DNA of 64,000 bases from Sva-07 sp963741755 (GTDB lineage: Bacteria > Actinomycetota > Acidimicrobiia > Acidimicrobiales > Ilumatobacteraceae): the NCBI GenBank assembly GCA_963741755.1, contig CAVUJG010000006.1:186001-250000 (forward strand). The letters are read 5' to 3'. A program made the translations under genes and the position numbers. Shown here piece by piece: positions 28,355 to 39,275 of the stretch. Every line of letters begins with the position of its first letter. Within the stretch, counting starts at the first letter, position 1. The notes under the pieces were generated by a model. That model ran no database searches. It was given only the letters and a program-made list of their open reading frames with translations, and was not told where the DNA came from.

Positions 28355-30172
28355 TCAGCGTTGTCGCCGCACGCGGTCGCTGCGGCGCAACGACGGTCGG
28401 CGTCGGGCATGGGGGAACTCCTCGGAGAACCTCGCCTCGGCGATGTCGGTGCCCACGAGCACGAGCTCGCCGGTGGCCGGCAGCGCAACGTGCGGGTCGG
28501 GATTGCCCTCGAGGACACCGTCACGCTCGACCGCGACGACGTTGCACGCGGTGCGACGGTGCACGTGCGCAGCCGCCAGCGTGGTTCCCGCAAGCTCCTT
28601 CGGGATCGGGGTGCGGAACACATTCAGCCCTTGCGCCACCAGCACCGTCTCGTCGCCCCGCAGATGGTTCCAGATCGCTGCCGAGCCGGTGCCGGCATAC
28701 GACAGCACAGCGTCCGCGCCCGCCCGATAGAGCGTCGACACGTTCCGGTCGAGCTTGGACCGTGACACGATCCGAGCGTCCGGCCGCAGCCCTCGGCAAT
28801 ATCGGGTGAGATAGACGTTGACGTTGTCGTCGTGGGTGGTGATCAGAATCGCGGCGGCCTCGTCGATACCCGCCGCCTCGAGCACCGAGCGGTCTGCGGC
28901 GTCACCGATCACGTACGTTGCGCCGTCACGCTGACGCTCGGGCAGCTGCTCGACGACGACGAACTCGATTCCTTCGGCTGCAAACGCAGCGCCGACCGCC
29001 CGGCCCACGCGTCCGCCGCCGATGATGACGGCGCGATTTGGCGCGGTCGAATTCGACGAGTAGCAGGCGTCGTACGCCGCGAGCTGGTCGGCGGTGCCGG
29101 CGAGGATCAGCATCGACGAGTCGGTGAGCACCGTCTCGGCTGTCGCGATCGAGAAGTCGCCACGCCGCCAGACACCGATGATGCTCACGCCGAGCCGTTT
29201 GCGCAGTTGCGCCTCGGCCAGCGTCTTGCCCAGTAGATCCGTCCCCATCGGGCTGGCCTCGGCGATCTGTAGGCCAGCGAACTCGCCGATGACGTGGCTG
29301 TTCCCGGACAGCCCGAACGTGCGCGCCGCCATCGCCGAACCCAGGATCTCGCCGAGCTGCACGATGTGGTCGGCACCCGCTATCTCGAGGATGTCGACCG
29401 AGGCAGGCGAGTTGGCGCTGGCGACGATCTCGACGTTCGGCGCGATCTCGCGCACCGTGAACGCGATGTTCGTGTTGAGCTGATCGGACTGCGTGGCGAT
29501 CACCAGCGCGGCCTGGTCGACGCGTGCATTGCGGTAGGTGGCAGGGTCATCGAGCGCACCGACCATCACGTTGCGACCCTCGTCGTGGATCAGACCAGCC
29601 TCGGCGACGTCGTCGACGATCAACACGTAGGGCACCTCGGCCTGGTCGGCTCGCTCGATGATCGCAGCTTCCACCGGGCCGAGCTGTGTGAGCAGCAGGT
29701 GTCCCGATGTCGTCTCCGGCAACACACGCGGCGCCCGTCGACGCTCGCGCTCGGTCATCCAGGGCATGAAGACGAACTGGATGAACACGAACGGCAACAT
29801 CACGAGCAGGAACGTCGACCCGGCCAGCAGCACGACCACCGAGAAGATGCGACCGGCGTCGGACTCGAAGGTGATGTCGCCGAACCCCAACGTGGTCATC
29901 GTGGTCAGGGTCCAGTACACGCTCGTCGGCCACGAGTACTCCCGGTCCTCGTACTCCATCAACGTGTGGAAGACCGTGCTGAACACCGCGACCATGACCA
30001 CGAACACCGCAGCGAGCACGATGAAGGTCTTCTGACGCCGACGCCGCTCGGCCTGCTCGGCCGCGCGTTGGGCCCGCTCGTAGTGCTGCAGCGATCGCCC
30101 GCGGTCGTCCGGTTCGCCGACCCGTACACGCTGGGAGATCTGGGCGATCGTGGCTCCGAGCGATTTCAGCAT
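28355..30172 (-). CDS. Two-helix potassium channel with two TrkA-type RCK domains
   Basis: A 605-residue channel protein. The basic N-terminus is followed by helix 1 (TFIVLAAVFVVMVAVFSTVF), a pore with the selectivity filter TMTTLGFGD near residue 97, and helix 2 (IFSVVVLLAGSTFLLVMLPF). Two cytoplasmic RCK units follow: a first degenerate TrkA-N (HLLLTQLGPVEAAIIERA) with TrkA-C, and a second with the canonical NAD site RAVIIGGGRVGRAVGAAF near residue 395 followed by GDAADRSVLEAAGID. The end is rich in arginine. It probably gates K+ in response to a nucleotide or ion ligand. The start ATG 30172 lies close to the divergent histidine kinase gene. Confidence 0.92.
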   Translation of the reverse strand: MLKSLGATIAQISQRVRVGEPDDRGRSLQHYERAQRAAEQAERRRRQKTFIVLAAVFVVMVAVFSTVFHTLMEYEDREYSWPTSVYWTLTTMTTLGFGDITFESDAGRIFSVVVLLAGSTFLLVMLPFVFIQFVFMPWMTERERRRAPRVLPETTSGHLLLTQLGPVEAAIIERADQAEVPYVLIVDDVAEAGLIHDEGRNVMVGALDDPATYRNARVDQAALVIATQSDQLNTNIAFTVREIAPNVEIVASANSPASVDILEIAGADHIVQLGEILGSAMAARTFGLSGNSHVIGEFAGLQIAEASPMGTDLLGKTLAEAQLRKRLGVSIIGVWRRGDFSIATAETVLTDSSMLILAGTADQLAAYDACYSSNSTAPNRAVIIGGGRVGRAVGAAFAAEGIEFVVVEQLPERQRDGATYVIGDAADRSVLEAAGIDEAAAILITTHDDNVNVYLTRYCRGLRPDARIVSRSKLDRNVSTLYRAGADAVLSYAGTGSAAIWNHLRGDETVLVAQGLNVFRTPIPKELAGTTLAAAHVHRRTACNVVAVERDGVLEGNPDPHVALPATGELVLVGTDIAEARFSEEFPHARRRPSLRRSDRVRRQR

Positions 30173-30257
30173 GCGCAGCTCACCGGCACCGATGATGTCA
30201 CAGCGGCCTCGTCACAGCGTCCCCCACCTGGCGCTTCGGCTCTGGCACAGTCGTGCC

Positions 30258-31397
30258 GTGCCAGCTGACGTGCGCACGATCTTCCCGACGGCGATCACCG
30301 TCGCCCGCGCGCTCGTGGCTGCGCGTTGGCTGGTCCTGCTCTGGATGGTCGGCGTGGTGGTCGTGTCGTCCGACCGCGACGCCATCGAGCATCCGCTCGT
30401 CACGTGGATGTGCGTTGCCGCCGTCGCCGCCGCCGCTGCGTGGACCACGTGGGCGGTCCGCACAGAACCCGTTCGACTCTTTGCGACGTCGTTCCTCGTG
30501 GTCGAGGCAATGCTCGCGCTCGGCCTGAGCGTCGTCGACGGATGGGTCTTCGCACCCGGTCATGTCTTCGAGGTCTCCCAGAGTCTTGCCACGCAGTATC
30601 CGTTGATCGCCGTCGTCTCGATCGGGCTCGCCCGCGGGCCGATCGTCGCTGGAACGTTCGGCCTCCTGATGGGGCCGGCCGAGTGGGCCGGTGCAGTCCT
30701 GAACGAATTCGACGAGTGGGGCGCCCGCCACGTCGTGTCGTTGGTCGCCACCTCGTTGTTCTACGCCGCGGCCGGTGCCGTCTTCGGTTGGCAAGCGCAG
30801 CTGCTGCGACAGGCCGAGGCCGACATCGCCGACCGTCGGGCTCGAGACGACGTGGCCCGGGTGCTGCACGACACGGTGCTCCAGACGCTGGCGCTCGTCG
30901 AACGTCGCACCGCCGACAACGATCCCGACCTGGCGCGGACTGCGCGTGAAGCCGACCGCGAGCTGCGTCGATTCCTGTTCGGGAGCGCCACCCGCGTCGA
31001 CGACACACTCGAACAGCGCGTCCGAGCGGCGGTCGAACGCGCTGCGCGCCATCACGACCCGGCCGCCAGCGTGCCGATCAGCGTGAGCGTGATCGACACC
31101 GCTCCCCCACCCCCCGAAGCCATCGCCGAGGCGGTGGCGGCAGCAGTCGGCGAGGCCGTGGCGAACGCGCTCGAGCACGCAGCGCCGAACCACATCGTCG
31201 TCTTCGTCGAGACCGACGACGACGGCGATGTGTTCGCCTCGGTGCGCGACGACGGGACCGGCTTCGACACCGGCGAGCCACGCGTGGGGCACGGCGTCGA
31301 TGAGTCGATCGTCGCTCGGATGCGCGACGTCGGTGGTCGGGCCGAGGTGGTCAGCACGCCGGGAGCAGGGACCGAGGTGCGAGTGTGGTCGACATGA
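30258..31397 (+). CDS. Sensor histidine kinase of the NarX/DesK (HisKA_3) type
   Basis: A 379-residue membrane histidine kinase. Four to six hydrophobic helices fill residues about 12-180. A short coiled segment leads to the phospho-acceptor site VARVLHDTVLQTLALVERR, with His near residue 200. The ATP-binding domain has the N box EAVANALEHA and the G box VRDDGTGFD, then GAGTEVRVWS at the end. The signal is unknown. GTG 30258 is chosen because an upstream open extension would cross the divergent channel promoter region. Its stop overlaps the response-regulator ATG (ATGA), so the two are coupled and form a pair. Confidence 0.9.
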   Translation: MPADVRTIFPTAITVARALVAARWLVLLWMVGVVVVSSDRDAIEHPLVTWMCVAAVAAAAAWTTWAVRTEPVRLFATSFLVVEAMLALGLSVVDGWVFAPGHVFEVSQSLATQYPLIAVVSIGLARGPIVAGTFGLLMGPAEWAGAVLNEFDEWGARHVVSLVATSLFYAAAGAVFGWQAQLLRQAEADIADRRARDDVARVLHDTVLQTLALVERRTADNDPDLARTAREADRELRRFLFGSATRVDDTLEQRVRAAVERAARHHDPAASVPISVSVIDTAPPPPEAIAEAVAAAVGEAVANALEHAAPNHIVVFVETDDDGDVFASVRDDGTGFDTGEPRVGHGVDESIVARMRDVGGRAEVVSTPGAGTEVRVWST

Positions 31398-32020
31398 GCG
31401 ACGACCAGATCCGGGTGGTGTTGGCCGACGATCATGAACTGATGCGATCGGGGCTGCGGGGCGAACTCGGCGACCGATTCGACGTGGTCGGCGAGGCCGA
31501 CGACGCAGAGGGTGCGATCGACGTGATCACGGCGCGACGACCCGATCTGGTGGTCTCCGATCTGCATATGCCGCGCGGTGGCGGATTGGCGGTCGTGCAG
31601 GCGTGCGCGACGATCTGCCCGATCGTGATCCTCACGGTCAGCGAAGCCGAGAGCGACCTCCTCGATGCCGTCGCCGCCGGGGCGGCCGGGTATCTCGTCA
31701 AGAGCGCCCCGATCGACGAGATCAGATCGTCCCTGGTGGCCGCCGCGGCGGGCGAGCCGGTCTTCTCGCCGTCGCTCGCCGCGCTCGTGCTCGGCGAGTT
31801 CCGGCGCCTCGCGAAGGCCGCCGACACGAACCCGCTCTCCGAACGTGAACGCCAGGTCCTGCAGTTGGTCGCCCGCGGGCACACCTACAAGGAGATCGGC
31901 GTCGAGCTCGAGATCTCGCCCAAGACCGTCGAGAACCACGTCCGCAACATCCTCGGCAAGCTCCACCTCTCACGCCGCAGCGACCTCGTTCGCTACGCCG
32001 TCGAGCACGGCCTCGACTGA
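31394..32020 (+). CDS. NarL/FixJ-family response regulator
   Basis: A 208-residue two-domain regulator. The receiver domain has acidic pair LADDHE, phospho-acceptor Asp in LVVSDLHMP near residue 53, the Thr/Ser of ILTVSEAE and the Lys of YLVKSAP. The output is a LuxR helix-turn-helix, LSERERQVLQLVARGHTYKEI with ISPKTVENHVRNILGKL. ATG 31394 overlaps the kinase stop; an in-frame GTG at 31385 is a less likely start. Target genes are not evident from the window. A quadruplet of family A repeats follows the stop. Confidence 0.93.
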   Translation: MSDDQIRVVLADDHELMRSGLRGELGDRFDVVGEADDAEGAIDVITARRPDLVVSDLHMPRGGGLAVVQACATICPIVILTVSEAESDLLDAVAAGAAGYLVKSAPIDEIRSSLVAAAAGEPVFSPSLAALVLGEFRRLAKAADTNPLSERERQVLQLVARGHTYKEIGVELEISPKTVENHVRNILGKLHLSRRSDLVRYAVEHGLD

Positions 32021-32372
32021 ACCGTCCTGCGACCCTGCCATCGGTCCTGCGATGAGCGAGACGACCGTATCCGGCGGTTTGGCTCATCGGTGACCCTGCC
32101 ATCGGTCCTGCGATGAGCGAGACGACCGTATACGGCGGTTTGGCTCATCGGTGACCCTGCCATCGGTCCTGCGATGAGCGAAGACGACCGTATACGGCGG
32201 TTTGGCTCATCGGTGACCCTGCCATCGGTCCTGCGATGAGCGAAGCGACCGTATACGGCGGTTTGGCTCATCGGTGACGGCGAGGACCGGCCCGCGATGC
32301 GCGAATCCCCCACGGCCGGCTGGGGGATTCACCCGATGGCGCCGATCCGCGGCGACGTTCACGATCGGAGGC
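32021..32372. repeat. 352-bp intergenic region holding palindromic repeat family A, locus 5 (four copies)
   Basis: Copies at 32052-32087, 32113-32148, 32174-32210 and 32236-32271. The third is 37 bp because of one extra base in its left arm. Successive copies start 61, 61 and 62 bp apart. All three spacers read alike (CGGTGACCC, then TGCCATCGGTCCTGCG). The right arm here is CGGCGGTTTGGCTCAT, with a compensating-looking change near its end compared with other loci. The remaining bases up to 32372 hold only GGGGGATTC-type sequence and a GGAGG ribosome site at 32367-32371. Confidence 0.93.
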
Positions 32373-34910
32373 ATGGACACCACCCCGTTCCCACCCCCGA
32401 GCTCGCCGTGGCCCGCACCCGCGGGATCGACCTCACCTGAACCGGAACACCGCCTGCCACGTCTCTCGGCCGCGGGGTGGTTGGCGGCGACCGGAGCATC
32501 GCTGCTGTTGGTTGCGTCGATCATCGTCGTCGCCGGAAACTGGGAATCGATCGACCCAGTGGTCCGCTTCTCCGGACTGGTGGCGGCGCTGTTCGGCGTG
32601 TACTTCGCGGCAGAGGCCGGTCGGCGGCGGTTCCCGACGACCTCCACGGCGCTGGCGACCCTCGCCGCGTGCCTGACCGCCCCGGTCGGAGTCGCCGCCG
32701 CGGCAACGCTCGGTGAGCCCTGGTCGGTGTGCACGTTGGTGGGCGGAGTCGCTGCACTCGCTGCTACCGAGGTGCAGTCGCGGCGTTGGAACGTCGCCCC
32801 GCTGAAGGCGGCCACGGTCGTCGCCTTCGGGTTGGCAGCGGTCGGGGCCTCGGCGTTGACCGCAATCCCGGTGTCGATCATCGGCGCCGTCGGCGCCGTC
32901 GCCGGATTGCTGCTCGGTTCGACCCGTCGGACCTTGACGCTCGCCGTCGCGGTCGGCGCCATGCCCCTCCTCGTCGCGCTCGCCGATGCGGGCATCGGAG
33001 CCGGGACGCTCGCCCGGATGGGCGCGACGGGCCACGCGCTCGTGTGGTCGGCGCCGCTGTCGTGCACGATCGCCGCCGCCGTGATCGCCGTGATCGCTCA
33101 GCGTGCTCGGAACGCGCCACTCGCCGTCGTCAGCATGGCCGTGCTCGGCTCCGGCGTGCTCACCTCGTTGATCAGCGGCGACGTCGATGGGGTCGTCTGG
33201 TTCTGTGTTCCAGCGATCGTCCTGCTCGCCACCGAATCCGTTGCAGCGACCCGGGTCGACTCGATCTGGCGTCAACTCGCTCGCACGGCGACCGTGCCGA
33301 TCGGCGTGGGACTGGCGACCGCTGCACTGATCTCGCCACTGGTGACGTTGGTCGCCCGATGGGATGCTCCGGCCGACGTGGTCGCCGAGGATCATTGGTA
33401 CATCCCACTCGCACTGTGGAGCGCAGCGCTGATCGCGTGCACCGCCGGCAGCGCTCGGCGCAAGGGCGGCAGCTGGCTGTCGGCCGCGCCCCTCGCCGCA
33501 ACCGTTGCATCGATGTCGACACTGGCGATGGCGGGCGCGCCGATGTGGGGTGTCGCTGTCGGCGCCCTGTTCGGATGGATCGTGATCAGCGCGGTGACGC
33601 CCTGGTCGTCGTGGGACATCACGACGTCCACGCTTGCGGCATGGGTACTTCTTGCCTCGTTCGTCGACGAGAGCCAGCCGGTCTTCTGGTCGATAGCACT
33701 GGCCATCACCGGAGCCATCACGGTCGTGAGTTGTTCGGTCGTCAGCCGCCGAGACGCTGGCTTTCGCACGATCACAGCTGCCGCACTCGCTGCGCTCGGC
33801 ACGGGCCTGGTCGTCGACGAGATCACAGCAGTCGCCGAGGCGGCTCCGTACGAGGTCGGCGTGCTGGTGTTCGTCGGCCTGATCGGCCTCGGGGTGGCCA
33901 TTCGTCCCGAGCGCTCGACGTGGCCCCTGGCGGTCGCCGGGTACTTCACACTGACCGTGATCACCGATGATCCGGATGGATCGATCGGTTGGTTCGCCGT
34001 CGCGACCACGGCGGCGTACGCCGCAGCAGTGGCCGGCTCGTCGCGTTCGCTGACCGGCGTCAGGGCTCACATTGCTGCGAGCATCGCAACGGCGGCCGGC
34101 GGGCTCGCGCTCACCGCCGCAAGCGTCGACACCGGGACCAGCGTGGTCGCCGCGAGCCTCATCGGGATCGGCCTCAGCGGGCTGGCGACCCTCGACCGGC
34201 GCCTGGTCGTCGGCCAGACCGCCGGCGTGACCGCCTCGATGATCGCGGTCGTCATGAGCGTCGCTGCGAGTCCCGTCTTCACGTCGATCGCGCTGATCGT
34301 TCTCGGAGCGCAGCTGATCGCCGCCGGGATCACGACCAACACGTGGTTGTTGCGTTCGGCCGGCGCGGCGCTGGCGGTCGGTTCGACCCTCAGCCTGTGG
34401 TGGACGACCGGCACCAACCAGTGGGTGATCGATGCGATCGCGCCGCACGGCGCCGACGGAAGTGACGTGGCGATCACAGCGGTCGTCGCCGCCCTGCTGA
34501 TCGGCGGTTGGCTGCTGCGTCGCACGTTCACGGTCTCGACGTGGCTCGCCTACTCCCCTGGCCTCGGTATGGCCGGCACGTGGTTGATCGCCACGCAGCT
34601 CGAAGCCGGAACCGACTGGGCGACGTTCGGAGCGCTGGCCATGGGAACGATCGCCCTGGCGGTCGGTGGCATTCGCAGGCTCGGTGCCCCACTCGTGCTC
34701 GGCACGCTGATGGTGGTCGGCACCATCCTGGTCTCGGCCGGCGAACGTCTCGCGGCAGCACCCACGTGGGCGTGGATCGCTCTCGGCGGCATCGGCTTGC
34801 TCGTGATCGCAGCGCTCATCGAGCGTTCGGAGCGGCCGCTGCTCCCCCTGGGCCGCCGAGGCGAGCAGCAGCAGTCGTTGCTCGAACAGTTCTGCGAGGA
34901 GTTCGAGTGA
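32373..34910 (+). CDS. Large polytopic membrane protein (DUF2157/DUF2339-like), function unknown
   Basis: An 845-residue protein consisting almost wholly of hydrophobic helices, more than twenty by eye, after a proline-rich N-terminus (FPPPSSPWPAPAG). The first helix (AAGWLAATGASLLLVASIIV) followed by NWESIDPVVRFSGLV resembles the N-terminus of SCO7-type actinobacterial membrane proteins with DUF2157-like repeats. No enzymatic motif is visible. The C-terminus is cytoplasmic and glutamine-rich (GRRGEQQQSLLEQFCEEFE). ATG 32373 has GGAGG two bases upstream of it at 32367-32371, a close but clear ribosome site. Alternative: a lipid or polysaccharide carrier; no evidence decides. Confidence 0.8.
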   Translation: MDTTPFPPPSSPWPAPAGSTSPEPEHRLPRLSAAGWLAATGASLLLVASIIVVAGNWESIDPVVRFSGLVAALFGVYFAAEAGRRRFPTTSTALATLAACLTAPVGVAAAATLGEPWSVCTLVGGVAALAATEVQSRRWNVAPLKAATVVAFGLAAVGASALTAIPVSIIGAVGAVAGLLLGSTRRTLTLAVAVGAMPLLVALADAGIGAGTLARMGATGHALVWSAPLSCTIAAAVIAVIAQRARNAPLAVVSMAVLGSGVLTSLISGDVDGVVWFCVPAIVLLATESVAATRVDSIWRQLARTATVPIGVGLATAALISPLVTLVARWDAPADVVAEDHWYIPLALWSAALIACTAGSARRKGGSWLSAAPLAATVASMSTLAMAGAPMWGVAVGALFGWIVISAVTPWSSWDITTSTLAAWVLLASFVDESQPVFWSIALAITGAITVVSCSVVSRRDAGFRTITAAALAALGTGLVVDEITAVAEAAPYEVGVLVFVGLIGLGVAIRPERSTWPLAVAGYFTLTVITDDPDGSIGWFAVATTAAYAAAVAGSSRSLTGVRAHIAASIATAAGGLALTAASVDTGTSVVAASLIGIGLSGLATLDRRLVVGQTAGVTASMIAVVMSVAASPVFTSIALIVLGAQLIAAGITTNTWLLRSAGAALAVGSTLSLWWTTGTNQWVIDAIAPHGADGSDVAITAVVAALLIGGWLLRRTFTVSTWLAYSPGLGMAGTWLIATQLEAGTDWATFGALAMGTIALAVGGIRRLGAPLVLGTLMVVGTILVSAGERLAAAPTWAWIALGGIGLLVIAALIERSERPLLPLGRRGEQQQSLLEQFCEEFE

Positions 34911-34928
34911 CCCGATTGGCGGAATGGG

Positions 34929-37062
<2,134 letters not shown>

Positions 37063-37068
37063 CCGGGC

Positions 37069-37074
37069 AGCCTA
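37069..37074 (-). promoter_or_regulatory. -10 hexamer TAGGCT of uvrB
   Basis: TAGGCT on the minus strand ends 6 nt before ATG 37062, predicting a leaderless transcript. It begins 6 nt after the LexA box. Confidence 0.6.
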
Positions 37075-37080
37075 CCGCGG

Positions 37081-37092
37081 GAACACATGTTC
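37081..37092 (-). promoter_or_regulatory. LexA (SOS) box upstream of uvrB
   Basis: GAACATGTGTTC on the minus strand matches GAAC-N4-GTTC perfectly. The box-to-hexamer arrangement nearly duplicates that of uvrA. Confidence 0.85.
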
Positions 37093-37097
37093 GCTGA

Positions 37098-37155
37098 CGC
37101 CCCTCCACCCCTCCACCCTCCGACGACTCCACCCCTCCACCCCTCCACCACTCCA
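37098..37155 (-). other. G-rich tract upstream of uvrB (possible G-quadruplex)
   Basis: On the minus strand this stretch is a run of GGAGGGGT-like units interrupted once near 37120-37129. It carries more than four runs of two to four G within 30 bases. It lies just upstream of the uvrB LexA box and downstream of repeat locus A6. Confidence 0.4.
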
Positions 37156-37158
37156 ACG

Positions 37159-37255
37159 ATGAGCGAAACCGCCGTATGCGGTCGCTTCGCTCATCGCAGG
37201 CCAGTTCAACCACGTTGCGATGAGCGAAACCGCCGTATGCGGTCGGTTGGCTCAT
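37159..37255. repeat. Palindromic repeat family A, locus 6 (two copies, inverted orientation)
   Basis: Copies at 37159-37194 and 37220-37255, again 61 bp apart, but reversed relative to most loci: ATGAGCGAAACCGCCG leads and GGTCGCTTCGCTCAT ends. The second copy has GGTTGGCTCAT at its end. This is the only locus between divergently transcribed genes (uvrB and uvrD2). Confidence 0.93.
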
Positions 37256-37289
37256 CGCAGAGGGGATCGGGTGGGGTCGCGGCGGGTCG

Positions 37290-37295
37290 TACAGT
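37290..37295 (+). promoter_or_regulatory. -10 hexamer TACAGT of uvrD2 (leaderless)
   Basis: TACAGT ends 6 nt before GTG 37302. Confidence 0.45.
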
Positions 37296-37301
37296 GGAGC
37301 G

Positions 37302-39275
37302 GTGGATGCGGACGCGCTGATCGCCGACCTGGATGCGGATCAACGCGCCGCCGTGACGACCGAATCGCGTCTCGTCGCGGTGATCGCCGGCGCCGGATCG
37401 GGCAAGACGCGAGTGCTCACCCGGCGCATCGCCCACCGGATCGCCATCGAGACCGCCGACCCGCGCCACACACTCGCGCTCACGTTCACCCGCGAGGCGG
37501 CCGGCGAGATGCGCAAGCGGCTGATGCGCCTCGGCATCCGCGAGCACGTCGAGGCGGGCACGTTCCACTCGGTGATGCTCGGCGTGCTCAAGCAACATTG
37601 GATCGACACCGAACGCCGCCCTCTGACGGTGGTCAACGACCGTCGCCGCCTCGTCGGCGACACCATCGATGCCGGCGACCGTCGCAGCCTCGCCGCGTAC
37701 GTCGCCGAGATCGACTGGGCCTCGGCACGCGGCATCGACGCCAAGAGCTACGCATCGGCTGCGCGCCGCGAGCAGCGACATCCCGCTCCCGGCATCGATC
37801 GATGCGCTGGTGTCTACGCCGACTTCGAGACACTGAAGCGGCGCCGCGGCGTCATCGACTTCGACGACGTGCTCGCCCACACCATCCGCGACCTGCGGCG
37901 CGACGACGGCTTCGGCGACGCGGTGCGGTGGCGATTCCGTCACCTGCTCGTCGACGAGGCGCAGGACCTCAACCCGTTGCAGCACGCGCTCGTCGACCTC
38001 CTGCGGTCCGGTCGTGACGATCTGTTCCTCGTCGGCGACCCATCGCAGGCGATCTACGGGTTCAACGGCGCCGACCCCAGCCTGCTCGTCGATGTCGAGA
38101 CCCGCTTTCCCGGCATCGAAGTGGTCCGCCTGCCCGTCAACCATCGATGTACGCCGCAGATCGTGGCTGCCGGGGTCCACGTTCTGGCCGCGACCGACCA
38201 ACCGAGTCCGCTCGTGTCGAATCGGGCCGACGGCGCAATGGTGGAACACCTGGCGACCGACGACGAGACCGACGAGGCGCGTCACATCGTCTCGTTCGTC
38301 GTGCGGTGCGACCCGAACCTGGTCCGCAGCGGCGAGATCGCCGTGCTGGCGCGCACGAATGCGCAACTCGGCCCGATCGCCGACGCGCTCGAACGGGCCG
38401 GGCTCCCGGTACGTCGCCACGCAACCGCCAGCGGTACGCCGTTGCAGGCCGCGGTCCGCCAGGCCGCCGCGCTGGGGTCGGCGTCGCAGCTACGCGGTTG
38501 GGCTCATGACATCCTCGATGCTCCACCCGCACCGCAGTCGCTCCGACACCGCAGCCCTGATCCGAGCACCGGCGGCGGTGCTTCGATGGACAACGGCGAT
38601 GATCCCGAACGTCGTGTGGCCGCGGCGGTGCTCGAGTTCCTGCGCGAACAGCCCCTGGCCGACGGCGCCACGTTCCGCGCATGGGTTGCCACCACCAACC
38701 CGTTCGACGATGCGTCGACCGAGGGAGTCGATCTGCTCACGTTCCACGCCGCGAAGGGCCGCGAGTGGCACACGGTCGTGGTCACCGGCGTCGAGAGCAG
38801 TCTCGTGCCGCACAAGTCGGCCAGCACGATCGCAGGACGCGCCGAGGAGGGGCGGCTGTTGTACGTCGCGTTCACCCGGGCCACCGATCGGCTGCTGGTC
38901 ACCCACGCCTCCCGTCGCGGCGGCTACGCCCGCACGATCAGCCCGTTTCTCGCCGACCTCGACCTCACCGAGCCGACACCTGCTCCCCCACCGCAGCGGG
39001 CGCGAGCCAGAGTCGACCCGGTGATCGGTGCGCTTCGCAGCTGGCGCGACGAGGCGGCACGGCGGGCGGACATTCTGCCTGCTCAGCTGTGTAGCGATCG
39101 CGACCTCACATCGATCGCCCGCGAACGTCCGACCAACGCCGAGGAACTCGCTGCGATCACCTCGTTCGGCCACATCACCGCCGAGCGACTCGCGCCGCAG
39201 ATCCTCGACGTCGTGCGCTCGGCCGAACGTACCGACAGCGAGGATGAGGCGGTCAGTCGGCCAGGTCGACGATGA
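37302..39275 (+). CDS. uvrD2: ATP-dependent DNA helicase of the UvrD/Rep superfamily with HRDC domain (UvrD2-like)
   Basis: A 3'-to-5' superfamily 1A helicase, 657 residues. It has the Q motif DQRAAV, motif I IAGAGSGKTRVL near residue 33, Ia LTFTREAAGEM, II LLVDEAQDLN, III LVGDPSQAIYGFNGAD, IV LPVNHRC, V TFHAAKGREWHTVVVTGVE and VI RLLYVAFTRATDRLLVT. The C-terminus carries an HRDC domain (ILPAQLCSDRDLTSIARERP; ITSFGHITAERLAPQIL), as in mycobacterial UvrD2, and the length also fits. GTG 37302 has a leaderless -10. The 3' end overlaps the convergent exonuclease gene by 23 bp. It may act in repair together with the neighbouring uvrB. Confidence 0.93.
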   Translation: MDADALIADLDADQRAAVTTESRLVAVIAGAGSGKTRVLTRRIAHRIAIETADPRHTLALTFTREAAGEMRKRLMRLGIREHVEAGTFHSVMLGVLKQHWIDTERRPLTVVNDRRRLVGDTIDAGDRRSLAAYVAEIDWASARGIDAKSYASAARREQRHPAPGIDRCAGVYADFETLKRRRGVIDFDDVLAHTIRDLRRDDGFGDAVRWRFRHLLVDEAQDLNPLQHALVDLLRSGRDDLFLVGDPSQAIYGFNGADPSLLVDVETRFPGIEVVRLPVNHRCTPQIVAAGVHVLAATDQPSPLVSNRADGAMVEHLATDDETDEARHIVSFVVRCDPNLVRSGEIAVLARTNAQLGPIADALERAGLPVRRHATASGTPLQAAVRQAAALGSASQLRGWAHDILDAPPAPQSLRHRSPDPSTGGGASMDNGDDPERRVAAAVLEFLREQPLADGATFRAWVATTNPFDDASTEGVDLLTFHAAKGREWHTVVVTGVESSLVPHKSASTIAGRAEEGRLLYVAFTRATDRLLVTHASRRGGYARTISPFLADLDLTEPTPAPPPQRARARVDPVIGALRSWRDEAARRADILPAQLCSDRDLTSIARERPTNAEELAAITSFGHITAERLAPQILDVVRSAERTDSEDEAVSRPGRR

